Below the pieces are notes generated by a model that saw only the letters and a list, made by a program, of their open reading frames with translations, was not told where the DNA came from and made no database searches. Below, piece after piece: positions 35,450-43,531 of a stretch of DNA of 64,000 bases. Position 1 is the stretch's first letter. Each line of letters opens with the position of its first letter. Source of the stretch: Acidimicrobiia bacterium (GTDB taxonomy: Bacteria > Actinomycetota > Acidimicrobiia > Acidimicrobiales > Bin134); assembly GCA_022825005.1 (NCBI GenBank), contig JAJDYU010000024.1, forward strand, positions 1 through 64,000, read 5' to 3'. A program made the translations under genes and the position numbers.

Positions 35450-36002
35450 CATCATGGGCCGAGCGCGGTGATGGGGGCGAAGCGACTCGAACAGAGCACC
35501 GAAGGCCTTGGGGTCCGATAGCAGGCGCTCGTGGGTGGCTCACATCATGCCGACGGCCAAAGAGGGGTCTACGAAGTGCCGCTTGGCCTCCTTCCGAAGA
35601 GTTGCCTTCTAACATCTTCTTCAGCGACGCCGCTCCGTTCGATTCCCCCGTCTCCCACAGCGAGAACGGCCGCAGCAGCACCCGGCCGATGCGGCCGGTA
35701 CCCGTATGGCGGGTCACGTCGTCTTGTGGGACGGCCGAGCCGGTGAGGATGAATTGGCCGGGCCCGGGACGGTCATTACACTCCCGGCGCACCCTGCTCC
35801 ACAGACGCGGAGCGTTCTGCCATTCGTCCAGCAGCCGAGGAGTGGGGCCCTTCAGCACCTCTGCAGGATCAGACGACGACAGCAGCGCGGCCTCGTCGTC
35901 CAGTCGGACCTCGCTGCGGGCAAAATTCCGCGCCTTCCAGGTCTAGCCGCATCCCCGAACGCCTTCCACAAGCACCGCGCCCCGCCTCCCCAAAGTGTTC
36001 TC
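35450..36002 (-). pseudogene. Remnant of an AAA+ ATPase with a DUF4143 domain
   Basis: The minus strand reads GAVLVEGVRGCG, then TAG (35943-35945) where the Walker A lysine should be, then TWKARNFARSEVRLD in the same frame. It continues with LLDEWQNAPRLWSRVRREC, GPGQFILTGSAVP and RHTGTGRIGRVLLRPFSL, all typical of this ATPase family. After LKKMLEG the frame is lost. A C-terminal piece (HFVDPSLAVGMM, stop, then ERLLSDPKAFGALFESL) follows near 35450-35600 in another frame, so the middle is deleted. The gene is dead. Confidence 0.85.
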
Positions 36003-36028
36003 GACCTCGCGGCCTGCATTACATCGTC

Positions 36029-37153
36029 TCAAGCAATCTCGCCGACCGTTATTCGACGAGCCTGGCGCGCGCTGAGTTCGGCCGCGTCGACTACTCGTTG
36101 AACCGCCGCACCGGTGTCGAAATCGGGTTCTACGCGTCGGCCGTCACGGATGGCGGACACCCAGGCGCGGGCCAGCACATCGGAAGTGCGGAAAACGTCC
36201 CGGAACGTCTGGCCCACCGGTGAGCGCGCTGCGCCGCCCCAGATGTCGGCGGGGATGGGCTGATCCTCGAGTTCGCCACCGTCTCGGGCCGCGAGGACCT
36301 GTTGGCGGTCCTTCCAGTCGTTGAGGGCGTGGATGGTGCCGTTGCGACCGTGCAGGTCGAACTGGTGGCGCTGTCCGAACTCCGAGTCCTCGTAGCACAC
36401 GGCCGACACCACGATCACGCCGTGAGCGCCGCTGCTGAACTCGAGCACGAGGCTGGCACCGTCGTCGCTGGGCTCGTAGTCGATGCGGTCGGGGCGGGGG
36501 GCCCTGTCGATTTGACGAGAGGTCACACAGGTGACCGCTTCGATCTCCCCGAAGAACCACCGGGCCATGTCGATCCAGTGCGATCCCAGGTCTCCCAGGA
36601 CTCCCGAAGGACCGGCTAGTTCGGGGTCAAGGCGCCACAGGTACTCGCCACTGCGGGCGTAGCCGGTCCAGTAGCGCAAGTCGAGCCGGTGAGGGCGCCC
36701 GATGAAGTCTTCGTCAAGCAGCCGCTTCACGAACCGGGGCACCGGCATGTTGCGGTAGGTGAATGGCACCATGGTTGTCGCGCCGGTCTGCCGGGCCCTG
36801 TCGGCCATTTCCTTGGCCTCCGTGTAGGTAGCGGCTAGCGGCTTCTCGCAAAGCACATGCAGCCCGGCGTCGAGGGCCGCCAGCGTATGGCTGTAGTGAG
36901 TGCTGTTGTGAGTGGAGACGATCACCGCGTCTACATGGCCGCTGTGGAACATCTCAACAGGGTCGGTGTATTTGTGCTGTATGCCGTGTTTGTCAGCAAA
37001 GGCCGCCGTGCGTCGCGTGTCGGAGCCGCAGATGGCTACGACAGCCGCGTCGGGCTGGGTTCGTAGGGCCTGCATGTACATCGTATCGGCCCACCACCCG
37101 GTCCCGACGATTCCGACTGCAACTGAGGTGCCAGGTGTGTTCTTGGGGGTCAT
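36029..37153 (-). CDS. Gfo/Idh/MocA family NAD(P)-dependent oxidoreductase
   Basis: About 374 aa. The Rossmann motif is VGIVGTGWWADTMYM near residue 13, and the dehydrogenase signature is HVLCEKPLAATYTEAKEMA near 97. Catalytic-type residues lie in SGVLGDLGSHWIDMARWFFG near 182. Members oxidise inositols, inosamines and other sugars. It is last in a minus-strand run with the MocD-like desaturase and PanB-like genes, so a role in inositol-type catabolism is likely. The frame is open to 37207, but the ATG at 37153 avoids overlapping the upstream gene. Confidence 0.88.
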   Translation of the reverse strand: MTPKNTPGTSVAVGIVGTGWWADTMYMQALRTQPDAAVVAICGSDTRRTAAFADKHGIQHKYTDPVEMFHSGHVDAVIVSTHNSTHYSHTLAALDAGLHVLCEKPLAATYTEAKEMADRARQTGATTMVPFTYRNMPVPRFVKRLLDEDFIGRPHRLDLRYWTGYARSGEYLWRLDPELAGPSGVLGDLGSHWIDMARWFFGEIEAVTCVTSRQIDRAPRPDRIDYEPSDDGASLVLEFSSGAHGVIVVSAVCYEDSEFGQRHQFDLHGRNGTIHALNDWKDRQQVLAARDGGELEDQPIPADIWGGAARSPVGQTFRDVFRTSDVLARAWVSAIRDGRRVEPDFDTGAAVQRVVDAAELSARQARRITVGEIA

Positions 37154-37178
37154 ATCCGCGGTTCGCCGAGTCGTTTTC

Positions 37179-38216
37179 TCAGGCGGCCGGCAGCGGGCGC
37201 TGGACATAGTAGGACGGATCCTTCATCTGGCGACGCAGCACCGGGATGATCTCGCGTGTGTACACACTGAGAGTGCTGCTGTAGGGCGGGGGGCAGTCGT
37301 GCTTGATCTCTTCGTGGAGGTCGCGGAGAGCGTGGAACGGCACCATCGGATACATGTGGTGTTCAAGGTGGTAGTGCATGTTCCAGTATATGAATCGGAA
37401 CATCGGGTTCATACGGACGGTGCGCGTATTGAGTCGGAAGTCGGTCACATCCTCGGCCAGCCCGACGTGCTGCGTCAGGCCCAGATAGAAGATGAACCAT
37501 GCGCCATACAGCGTCGCGAACGATGTCAGCACCACGGGCAGAAGTGTTCCGAGCCAGACCGACAGGGCTATGAGCGCTGCGTGGATAGCCAGAATCTGCC
37601 GAGACTGACGGATCATCTCGGGCCACTCAGACTTGGGGATGAGCAGCTTCTCATCCGCCGCGATGTGTCCGAAGGTGTGGCGCAGCATTCCCCACACCTG
37701 GGGAAGGACCATCGGAAGGCCGGTGACGAGGAGGAACAGATGGGCGAGACGGGGTGGCCGCTCTTCGATGATCTCCCGGTCCCGCCCGACGATGATGGTG
37801 TCGGTGTGGTGCCTCGCGTGATCCCAGCGTCGCACGACGGGTTCCCGCAATGTCATGAAGCAGCCGATCCAGTAGACGGTCTCGTTCATCCATCGGGTCT
37901 TGAATGCCGTACCGTGCCCGGCTTCGTGGCAGCGTGAGTCGCCGCCCAGAGCCCACAGCATGCCGTAGGGCACCAGGATCACGATCGACCACCAACTCAG
38001 CCACGTCAGTATGGCCAGCACCCCCAAACCAGCGATGAGTACGAGCCAGACGAGCGTGTACACGATGGCCAGTCCGTCCGACCGCCGCATCAGCTCCTTC
38101 ATCCGTTTCCGGTCGACGGGGCTGCGGTACCACTCGGCGTTGGCCAGTCCCGCTTCTGCCGCCAGCCGACCGTCTTCGCCGAGCAGCCCGTAGTCCCGCC
38201 TTGCTCGTTTGCCCAT
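37179..38216 (-). CDS. MocD-like fatty-acid-desaturase-family oxygenase
   Basis: 345-aa membrane di-iron protein. The histidine boxes are HEAGHG (near residue 92), HARHH (near 131) and HYHLEHH (near 300), with four or so hydrophobic segments. The sequence type (TRWMNETVYWIGCFMTLR, HARHHTDTIIVGRD) recalls MocD, the oxygenase-like protein of rhizobial rhizopine use, more than fatty-acid desaturases. It would need a ferredoxin and reductase, both found about 7-8 kb downstream in this cluster. The substrate is inferred. Confidence 0.85.
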   Translation of the reverse strand: MGKRARRDYGLLGEDGRLAAEAGLANAEWYRSPVDRKRMKELMRRSDGLAIVYTLVWLVLIAGLGVLAILTWLSWWSIVILVPYGMLWALGGDSRCHEAGHGTAFKTRWMNETVYWIGCFMTLREPVVRRWDHARHHTDTIIVGRDREIIEERPPRLAHLFLLVTGLPMVLPQVWGMLRHTFGHIAADEKLLIPKSEWPEMIRQSRQILAIHAALIALSVWLGTLLPVVLTSFATLYGAWFIFYLGLTQHVGLAEDVTDFRLNTRTVRMNPMFRFIYWNMHYHLEHHMYPMVPFHALRDLHEEIKHDCPPPYSSTLSVYTREIIPVLRRQMKDPSYYVQRPLPAA

Positions 38217-38227
38217 CTTGCCGTCTT

Positions 38228-39028
38228 TCAGCTGGCTGAACCTAGGAAGTCGAGGAATCCCGCTAGGACGTCCTCTGACACGCTGACATTGTGCTTCTGC
38301 TCGGGGTAGGCACCCGACTCGACATCCGCGATGAACTCGGCGAACGCCGCGGTCCGCTCGTCCTGCATGCGCTGATATTCGGTTCTGAAATCACGGTACT
38401 GCTTCGAGTGCCGGGGAGTCCACCAGTCGGAGTAACCGAGGATGTCGGTCGAGAATAGGTATTGAGCGTCGCACCCGGCCCCTGCGCCCATTGAGAATAG
38501 CAGCAGCGACGTTCGCTTGGAAATCTCGGCGGCGATCGCTTCGGGCACTACCTCGATCTCGGCGGCGATAGCCCCCGCGTTCTCCAGTTCCTTGACCTGC
38601 TGCCAGACCAATCGGGCCGTCTCCAGTGTCTTGCCTACGGCCTTGAAACCCCCGGTCCAAGTGCGCTTAGACGGGATGAGACCTACATGGCCCACGACGG
38701 GAACACCATGATGGGCCAGCTCCTGGATGGTGCGCGTGCCTGCTGCGCAGTAGCAGCAGTCTCCTCCGATCAGCATCGCACTGTGGGCAGCCCTCAGGTA
38801 GTCGTCGGTTGTGGCGTTGAGTCCATAAAGGAGGCCTACCTGTACGAAGCAGTCGCCCGCGGCCTCCCGCATCTCGGGGTTCCAGATCGGCTCTTCGATC
38901 GACAGGAGATCGATTCCAGCTGTGGCGCAGGCTCGGGCCTCATCAAGGTCCTCGATGTGCACCATGGTCATCTGGCGCACGTGCTTGTTGGCCCTCAGGT
39001 CGGCCACGGTCGGGCGGGTTCGGTTCAT
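38228..39028 (-). CDS. PanB-like (3-methyl-2-oxobutanoate hydroxymethyltransferase) family protein
   Basis: 266-aa TIM-barrel protein of the PanB/PEP-mutase superfamily. Visible PanB-like elements are TVADLRANKHVRQMT at the start, the GDCC region (SAMLIGGDCCYCA), HVGLIPSKRTWTGGFKAVGK near residue 118, the general-base glutamate in IEVVPEAIAAEIS and GAGAGCDAQYLFSTDILG near 187. PanB moves a one-carbon unit from methylene-tetrahydrofolate. Its place in a moc-like cluster, between the desaturase and the regulator, suggests a modified role rather than pantothenate synthesis. Confidence 0.8.
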   Translation of the reverse strand: MNRTRPTVADLRANKHVRQMTMVHIEDLDEARACATAGIDLLSIEEPIWNPEMREAAGDCFVQVGLLYGLNATTDDYLRAAHSAMLIGGDCCYCAAGTRTIQELAHHGVPVVGHVGLIPSKRTWTGGFKAVGKTLETARLVWQQVKELENAGAIAAEIEVVPEAIAAEISKRTSLLLFSMGAGAGCDAQYLFSTDILGYSDWWTPRHSKQYRDFRTEYQRMQDERTAAFAEFIADVESGAYPEQKHNVSVSEDVLAGFLDFLGSAS

Positions 39029-39336
39029 CCGGAGTCCTTTCCTGGCGGTGGCAGGGTCCGAGGCGACGCCCGCCTCTGTGTCATTCGGCGCGTTTACGCC
39101 GACGCAAATTCGCGGGCAGTTTGGTCTATCGGCCGCGGATTGGCAATTTGTATATACATATTGACATCCTACTCTCCTCCAAGTATGTCGTAGGCCGAAG
39201 TACGCCAGTCCGTGGGGCTCCCGGAGGGTGGTTGCCGGGAGTCCCGCGGGTTTGGATGCGGCGCCGAGTAGGCGTTATCTAGCCGAGCGCCCTGACTAAG
39301 CCCTTCGCGGAAAACCATGCGGGGTAATATCCCGGG
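39029..39336. promoter_or_regulatory. Divergent control region between panB-like and GntR genes
   Basis: This 308-bp gap holds no gene. At 39149-39158 is the perfect palindrome TGTATATACA, of the kind bound by GntR-family repressors. Three bases later TTGACA (39161-39166) is followed after 17 bases by TATGTC (39184-39189), a plausible sigma-70-type promoter on the plus strand. The 39140-39165 stretch is much more AT-rich than its surroundings. Control by the adjacent GntR protein is inferred. Confidence 0.45.
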
Positions 39337-40086
39337 ATGGCTGTGGCTGAGGGCCTCGAAATCCTGGTCGACCGAAACCTACCCGTTCCTCTCTATCACC
39401 AACTCGCACGGGAGCTTGAGCGAGCGATTGCCGACGGGCGTCTGGTGAGGGGCGCCTTCATCGAGAATGAGATCGCCTTGGCGGAGCGTTGGAACGTCTC
39501 GCGCCTGACGCTGCGGCGAGCCATCGGCGAATTGGTGGAGTCCGGACTGCTGGTTCGCCGCCGAGGAGTAGGGACTCAAGTCGTCAACGACCAGATTCCG
39601 CGCCCGCACCGGCTTGGAAGCCACTTCGACGACTTGGTGGCTAGGGGCCAGGTGCCAGGCACGACCATCCTGGCTAACGACCGGGTAGTTGCCGACGACT
39701 CCGTCGCAGAAGGGCTCGACCTGCCGCCCGGGAGTCAGGTGGTGTACGTGGAACGTTGCCGTCACGTGGGCGGTCGCCGGTTGGCGATCTTGCGCGACTG
39801 GGTCACCGTGTCGGCGTTCGGGAACATCACCAGCCAGGATCTCATGACTGGAGGCCTCAATCAGCAACTCCGGTTGCGAGGAGTCTGGCCCCATTCGGCG
39901 ACCCGTCGGGTAACGGCCCAGATCGCGAACCCGGTCGACGCTTCACTACTTGGACTGGCACCAGGTGCCCCGCTGCTTGCGGTCGAAGCCGTGGTGCAAG
40001 ACACCTCCGGCACCAGGATCAACGTGTCGCAACAGATCTACGACGGCACGGACTACACACTCGAACTCACAGTGGTCGAGGGTTGA
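39337..40086 (+). CDS. GntR-family transcriptional regulator (HutC/UTRA type)
   Basis: 249 aa. The N-terminal winged helix has PLYHQLARELERAIADGRLV and IALAERWNVSRLTLRRAIGE (residues about 18-65). The C-terminal UTRA effector domain follows (DDSVAEGLDLPPGSQVVYVE then APLLAVEAVVQDTSG). HutC-type regulators bind a small metabolite and release an operator. It is divergent from the panB-like operon and upstream of the sugar ABC genes. The rhizobial moc regulator MocR is also described as GntR-type, which fits the cluster. Confidence 0.9.
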   Translation: MAVAEGLEILVDRNLPVPLYHQLARELERAIADGRLVRGAFIENEIALAERWNVSRLTLRRAIGELVESGLLVRRRGVGTQVVNDQIPRPHRLGSHFDDLVARGQVPGTTILANDRVVADDSVAEGLDLPPGSQVVYVERCRHVGGRRLAILRDWVTVSAFGNITSQDLMTGGLNQQLRLRGVWPHSATRRVTAQIANPVDASLLGLAPGAPLLAVEAVVQDTSGTRINVSQQIYDGTDYTLELTVVEG

Positions 40087-40139
40087 GTATCAGCGCCTCG
40101 CCGGCTTGCAAACCGAGAGATGCCTGATCGCCCGCCCTC

Positions 40140-41372
40140 TCACCGGAGCAACGACCGCAGGTCGGTGTCAGGGTCAGACAGGGCCGGCGCAGGCGGCGTT
40201 GCCTGTTGGGCAATTAGCCGATCAGCCAGCAGCATCTCGCGGCCAAGCGCATTGCCGGTGGCGACGCAGCTAGCGCACACGACTCTGCCCTGATCGTCAA
40301 TCCCGAAGTGGACTTCGTTGCCGTCTCGTCGGCGCCGGGACACCAGCCTTGTGGCAGCGCCATGGAGTCCCTTGACATGCAAGGTGAGGTCGTATTGGTC
40401 TGACCAGAACGACGGAACGGCGTCATATCCGGCTGAACCGTCCAGCAAGTTGATGGCAGCGACCTTTGCCTGGGCGAGCGCGTTGTTCCAGGATTCGAGC
40501 CGTATGCGCGAGCCCCCATAGAGGGGATGTGGCACCGAGCAGCAATCACCCGCTGCGTAGATCACAGCGTCGGCGGTGCGCAAGTGCTGGTCCACGGCGA
40601 TCCCGTTCGAGATCGGCAGCCCCGCGGTGGCGGCCAACTCTGTGTTGGGGATCGCGCCGACTCCGGCTACGACCAGGTCTGCCTCTGCGACCGAACCATC
40701 GTCGAGGTATGTCAAGAGTGTGCCGTTCATGCGTTCCACGCTGACGCAGCTGACGCCCAGCCTCATGTCGACACCCTCCGTCACATGCCGGTCATGCAGC
40801 ACGCGGGCCACCGGGCTTGGGACGACGCGAGCCATGAGCTTGTGCGCGAATTCGACCACTGTCACTTCGCATCCCCGGCCCACCGCGCTAGCGGCCACCT
40901 CTAGCCCTATGAATCCTCCTCCCATGACCAAGACGCGCGCTCCGGCGACCAGCGAGGAGCGGAGTTGTGCCGCGTCGGCGGCGCTGCGCACCGTGTATAC
41001 GTCTTGATGTCCGGGCACGGGAAGCTGCCTTGCCCTCGAGCCTGTGCACAACAGCAGGCGGTCGTAGCGGATCTCTCGGCCTTCTACTAGGGTGGTGGTG
41101 CGGAAGTCGGAGTTGATGCGGACTGCCCTGGTTCCTGAGATCCACTCGATGCCAGCCTCTGCCAACGCTTCGCGAGTGGCAATGCGGCGCAACTCGCCGT
41201 CGCTTCCCGCCAGGAGCCCCTTCGAGAGAACAGGCCGCTCGTACGGCTCCTCGTGCTCCTCGCCGACCAGCACCACTTTGCCGTCGAAACCCAGCTCGCG
41301 CAATCCCAACGCGGCGCGCGTGCCGCAGTCCCCTGAGCCCACGATCACGATCTGGCGCACTTCGGCCGTCAC
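40140..41372 (-). CDS. FAD-dependent ferredoxin reductase (MocF/rhodocoxin-reductase-like)
   Basis: 410 aa. The FAD motif is IVIVGSGDCGTRAALGLREL near residue 8, with PYERPVLSKGLLAG near 44. The NAD motif is VLVMGGGFIGLEVAA near 146. The second FAD motif is DAVIYAAGDCCSVPHPLYGG near 266. It is clearly paralogous to the reductase at 45822-47066, sharing the GDCCSxPHPLYGG element. It would pass electrons from NAD(P)H to the MocE ferredoxin or another partner. Confidence 0.9.
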   Translation of the reverse strand: MTAEVRQIVIVGSGDCGTRAALGLRELGFDGKVVLVGEEHEEPYERPVLSKGLLAGSDGELRRIATREALAEAGIEWISGTRAVRINSDFRTTTLVEGREIRYDRLLLCTGSRARQLPVPGHQDVYTVRSAADAAQLRSSLVAGARVLVMGGGFIGLEVAASAVGRGCEVTVVEFAHKLMARVVPSPVARVLHDRHVTEGVDMRLGVSCVSVERMNGTLLTYLDDGSVAEADLVVAGVGAIPNTELAATAGLPISNGIAVDQHLRTADAVIYAAGDCCSVPHPLYGGSRIRLESWNNALAQAKVAAINLLDGSAGYDAVPSFWSDQYDLTLHVKGLHGAATRLVSRRRRDGNEVHFGIDDQGRVVCASCVATGNALGREMLLADRLIAQQATPPAPALSDPDTDLRSLLR

Positions 41373-41429
41373 AGTGCTAAACCGTAATCGCTGGGTCGCA
41401 GGGTGTCGCGCCCCATCAAGTCGCTGGTG

Positions 41430-42137
41430 TCAGCTGCAGCGCGATGCGTCGACCGCTGGACCGAGTTCACCGGTCGCGAGTTGCGTGTCGATGAGTTCGC
41501 GTGCTCGGCTGACGTCGATGGCATACGACCCGTCGTCGTCGAAGCCACGTGTGCGCGCCCACAGCACACCTATGATCTCGCCGTCGACGTAGACGGCGCC
41601 GCCCGAGTCTCCCAGCTCGATGTCAGCCGTGAGCTCAAAGCCCGGTCTGGTGATGTCACCCTCCACATAGATGTCCTCGGTGTTGATCCGGACTCTCCGC
41701 CGGACCTCCACATCGAGTTCGATTGGTGCCCCGTCTCGAAACACCAGCGCGTGGCCTAACGAGCCCGGCTCGACGTGATCACTTGAGATTGAGGGTTCGA
41801 TCGCGTCAGCTGCGGCTTCGGCCGGTGTGCGCAGGTAGGCCAGGTCCATGAACGGGTCGAAACCGACGACGGTCGCGGCTGCCTCGGTGTCGGCATCCAT
41901 CCGGACCGTGATGGTGTTTGCACCGGCCACCACGTGGGCCGATGTCAAGACGACACCGGCCGCGACAACGAGCCCACTTCCCTTCCTGGCTCCCGCCCCA
42001 CAGCCTTCAGCGCGGATGCCGACCGCTCGCAGTTCAGCCCCGTGGGTACCGCAGCCCCACAGGAGGAGCGACGCAACGACGGCCAAGGCGGTACCGATGA
42101 CTTTTGGCGGCATCGGCCAAGAATGTATAAATGTCAT
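41430..42137 (-). CDS. Trypsin-like serine protease, probable lipoprotein
   Basis: 235-aa S1-family protease. An N-terminal hydrophobic segment ends with the lipobox-like LLLWGC (near residues 24-29), so the protein is probably lipid-anchored outside the cell. The triad is visible: His in VLTSAHVVAG, Asp in FMDLAYLRTP and Ser in ELGDSGGAVYVDGEI. It sits between the reductase and the sugar-binding protein. Its link to the catabolic cluster is unclear. Confidence 0.85.
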   Translation of the reverse strand: MTFIHSWPMPPKVIGTALAVVASLLLWGCGTHGAELRAVGIRAEGCGAGARKGSGLVVAAGVVLTSAHVVAGANTITVRMDADTEAAATVVGFDPFMDLAYLRTPAEAAADAIEPSISSDHVEPGSLGHALVFRDGAPIELDVEVRRRVRINTEDIYVEGDITRPGFELTADIELGDSGGAVYVDGEIIGVLWARTRGFDDDGSYAIDVSRARELIDTQLATGELGPAVDASRCS

Positions 42138-42246
42138 AACAAACTTCTTGACGACGCGTACATTTCAGTAGAGACTGTACGACTGTTCGTCAGAACACGC
42201 GACCGGCATCCAGAGGGGGGCCGGGCTACCGAAAGGAAATCCGCAA

Positions 42247-43383
42247 ATGAAATCAATGGTCCCGGTGGAGGGCGGTCGCTTGTTGGCATCTTCCACCTTT
42301 CTCAAGCTGTTGGCGATCTTGGCAGCGATTGTGCTGCTGGCTGGTGCCTGCGGGGATGACAGCTCCTCCGACGGTGGTGTTACGGACGCCGGTGACACTA
42401 CGGCCGATGGCGCTGCCGCCGACGACGGCGCTGCCGCTGCCGCCGAAGAGGTCGATGTCACCCAGGGTGGCGAAGCCGGCGGCGCCGGGGAGCGCGAGAT
42501 CTGCGCTATCGGTGGTGCTGACGCGTTCTTCAGCGTTGTGAAAAACGGCGCCGACGCCGCCGGTGCAGCCGTCGAGGCTGCTGGCAGCAACTTCACCTGG
42601 ATCGCGTTGCCGAACTACGACAACATCGGTCCCGACATGGTCAAGCTGATCGAGCAGGCGGTCGCCCAGAACTGCACGGCGCTCGCGGTACCCGTCTGGG
42701 ACGGTGCTGCTCAGGCCCCGGCTCTTGCGGCTGCGATCAACGCCGGTGTCAACGTGTTCATGTACAACTCCGGTCTGCCTCTGCTCGAGGATGGTACAAT
42801 CGACGCTCTCGGGTACTTCGGCACTGACGAGTACAAGGCCGGCCTTGCGGCCGGTCAGGCCCACGCCGACGGCGGTGGCACGAGCCTGCTGTGCGTCAAC
42901 ACCCAGCCCGGCGCGGTGAACTGGCAGCAGCGCTGCGGCGGTGCCATCGAGGCCGCCAGTGCTGCCGGTCTCGAGACCGAGGAGCTCATCCTGCCGGCCG
43001 AGAACTTTGGTGACGCGGCTGCGATCTCCGCCGCCGTCCAGGCCAAGCTAGCGGAGAACTCGGGCATCGACGCCATCATGACCGGCTCGGCGGCCGACGC
43101 CGATGCTGTCGCCGAGGCCCTGTCGTCGATGGGCGCCGACCACGTCGCGCAAGGCTCGTGGGACGTCTCCGCCAACATCCTCGACCGGATCGCGAGTGGT
43201 GAGGCGCTGTTCGCCATCGACCAGCAGGGTTGGCTCCAGGGCTGGTACGCTGTGTCGCACGCCTGGTACTACGACCAGTACGCCATCCTGCCGGCGACTA
43301 ACGTCATCCTGACCGGTCCTGCGCTGATCACCGCCGACAATGTCGCGACGGTCCAGCTGGCCGTGGACTCGGGTCAGCGCTGA
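42247..43383 (+). CDS. Sugar/inositol ABC transporter substrate-binding lipoprotein (MocB/RbsB-like)
   Basis: 378 aa. A lipoprotein signal peptide ends at LLAGAC (residues about 28-33) and is followed by a Gly/Asp/Ala-rich linker. The periplasmic-binding-protein type 1 fold starts near residue 75 (EICAIGGADAFFSVVKNGAD) and includes NAGVNVFMYNSGLPLLEDG and AIDQQGWLQGWYAVSHAWYY. AAAGGA precedes ATG 42247. First gene of an operon with permease, ATPase, ferredoxin, reductase, dehydrogenase and isomerase. Confidence 0.92.
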   Translation: MKSMVPVEGGRLLASSTFLKLLAILAAIVLLAGACGDDSSSDGGVTDAGDTTADGAAADDGAAAAAEEVDVTQGGEAGGAGEREICAIGGADAFFSVVKNGADAAGAAVEAAGSNFTWIALPNYDNIGPDMVKLIEQAVAQNCTALAVPVWDGAAQAPALAAAINAGVNVFMYNSGLPLLEDGTIDALGYFGTDEYKAGLAAGQAHADGGGTSLLCVNTQPGAVNWQQRCGGAIEAASAAGLETEELILPAENFGDAAAISAAVQAKLAENSGIDAIMTGSAADADAVAEALSSMGADHVAQGSWDVSANILDRIASGEALFAIDQQGWLQGWYAVSHAWYYDQYAILPATNVILTGPALITADNVATVQLAVDSGQR

Positions 43384-43399
43384 TCTCCGTGCTGTAGGG

Positions 43400-43481
43400 G
43401 ATGGGCCGAGGTCATGGCCCATCACGCACTATGAAGATGCCTGTGAGGGGTGGGTCGTGATAGCCATGGCTCACCCCTCAC
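43400..43481 (+). terminator. Two stem-loops between binding-protein and permease genes
   Basis: The first hairpin has perfect 8-bp arms (GATGGGCC at 43400-43407 and GGCCCATC at 43416-43423). The second has perfect 10-bp arms (GTGAGGGGTG at 43443-43452 and CACCCCTCAC at 43472-43481), extendable inward by four pairs with two wobbles. No T tract follows. Such structures after a binding-protein gene commonly protect its mRNA or attenuate downstream genes. Confidence 0.65.
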
Positions 43482-43531
43482 CGCATCCGTTCAGTGAGGA
43501 GATCGACATCCATGGATGAAGGAGATCGATC

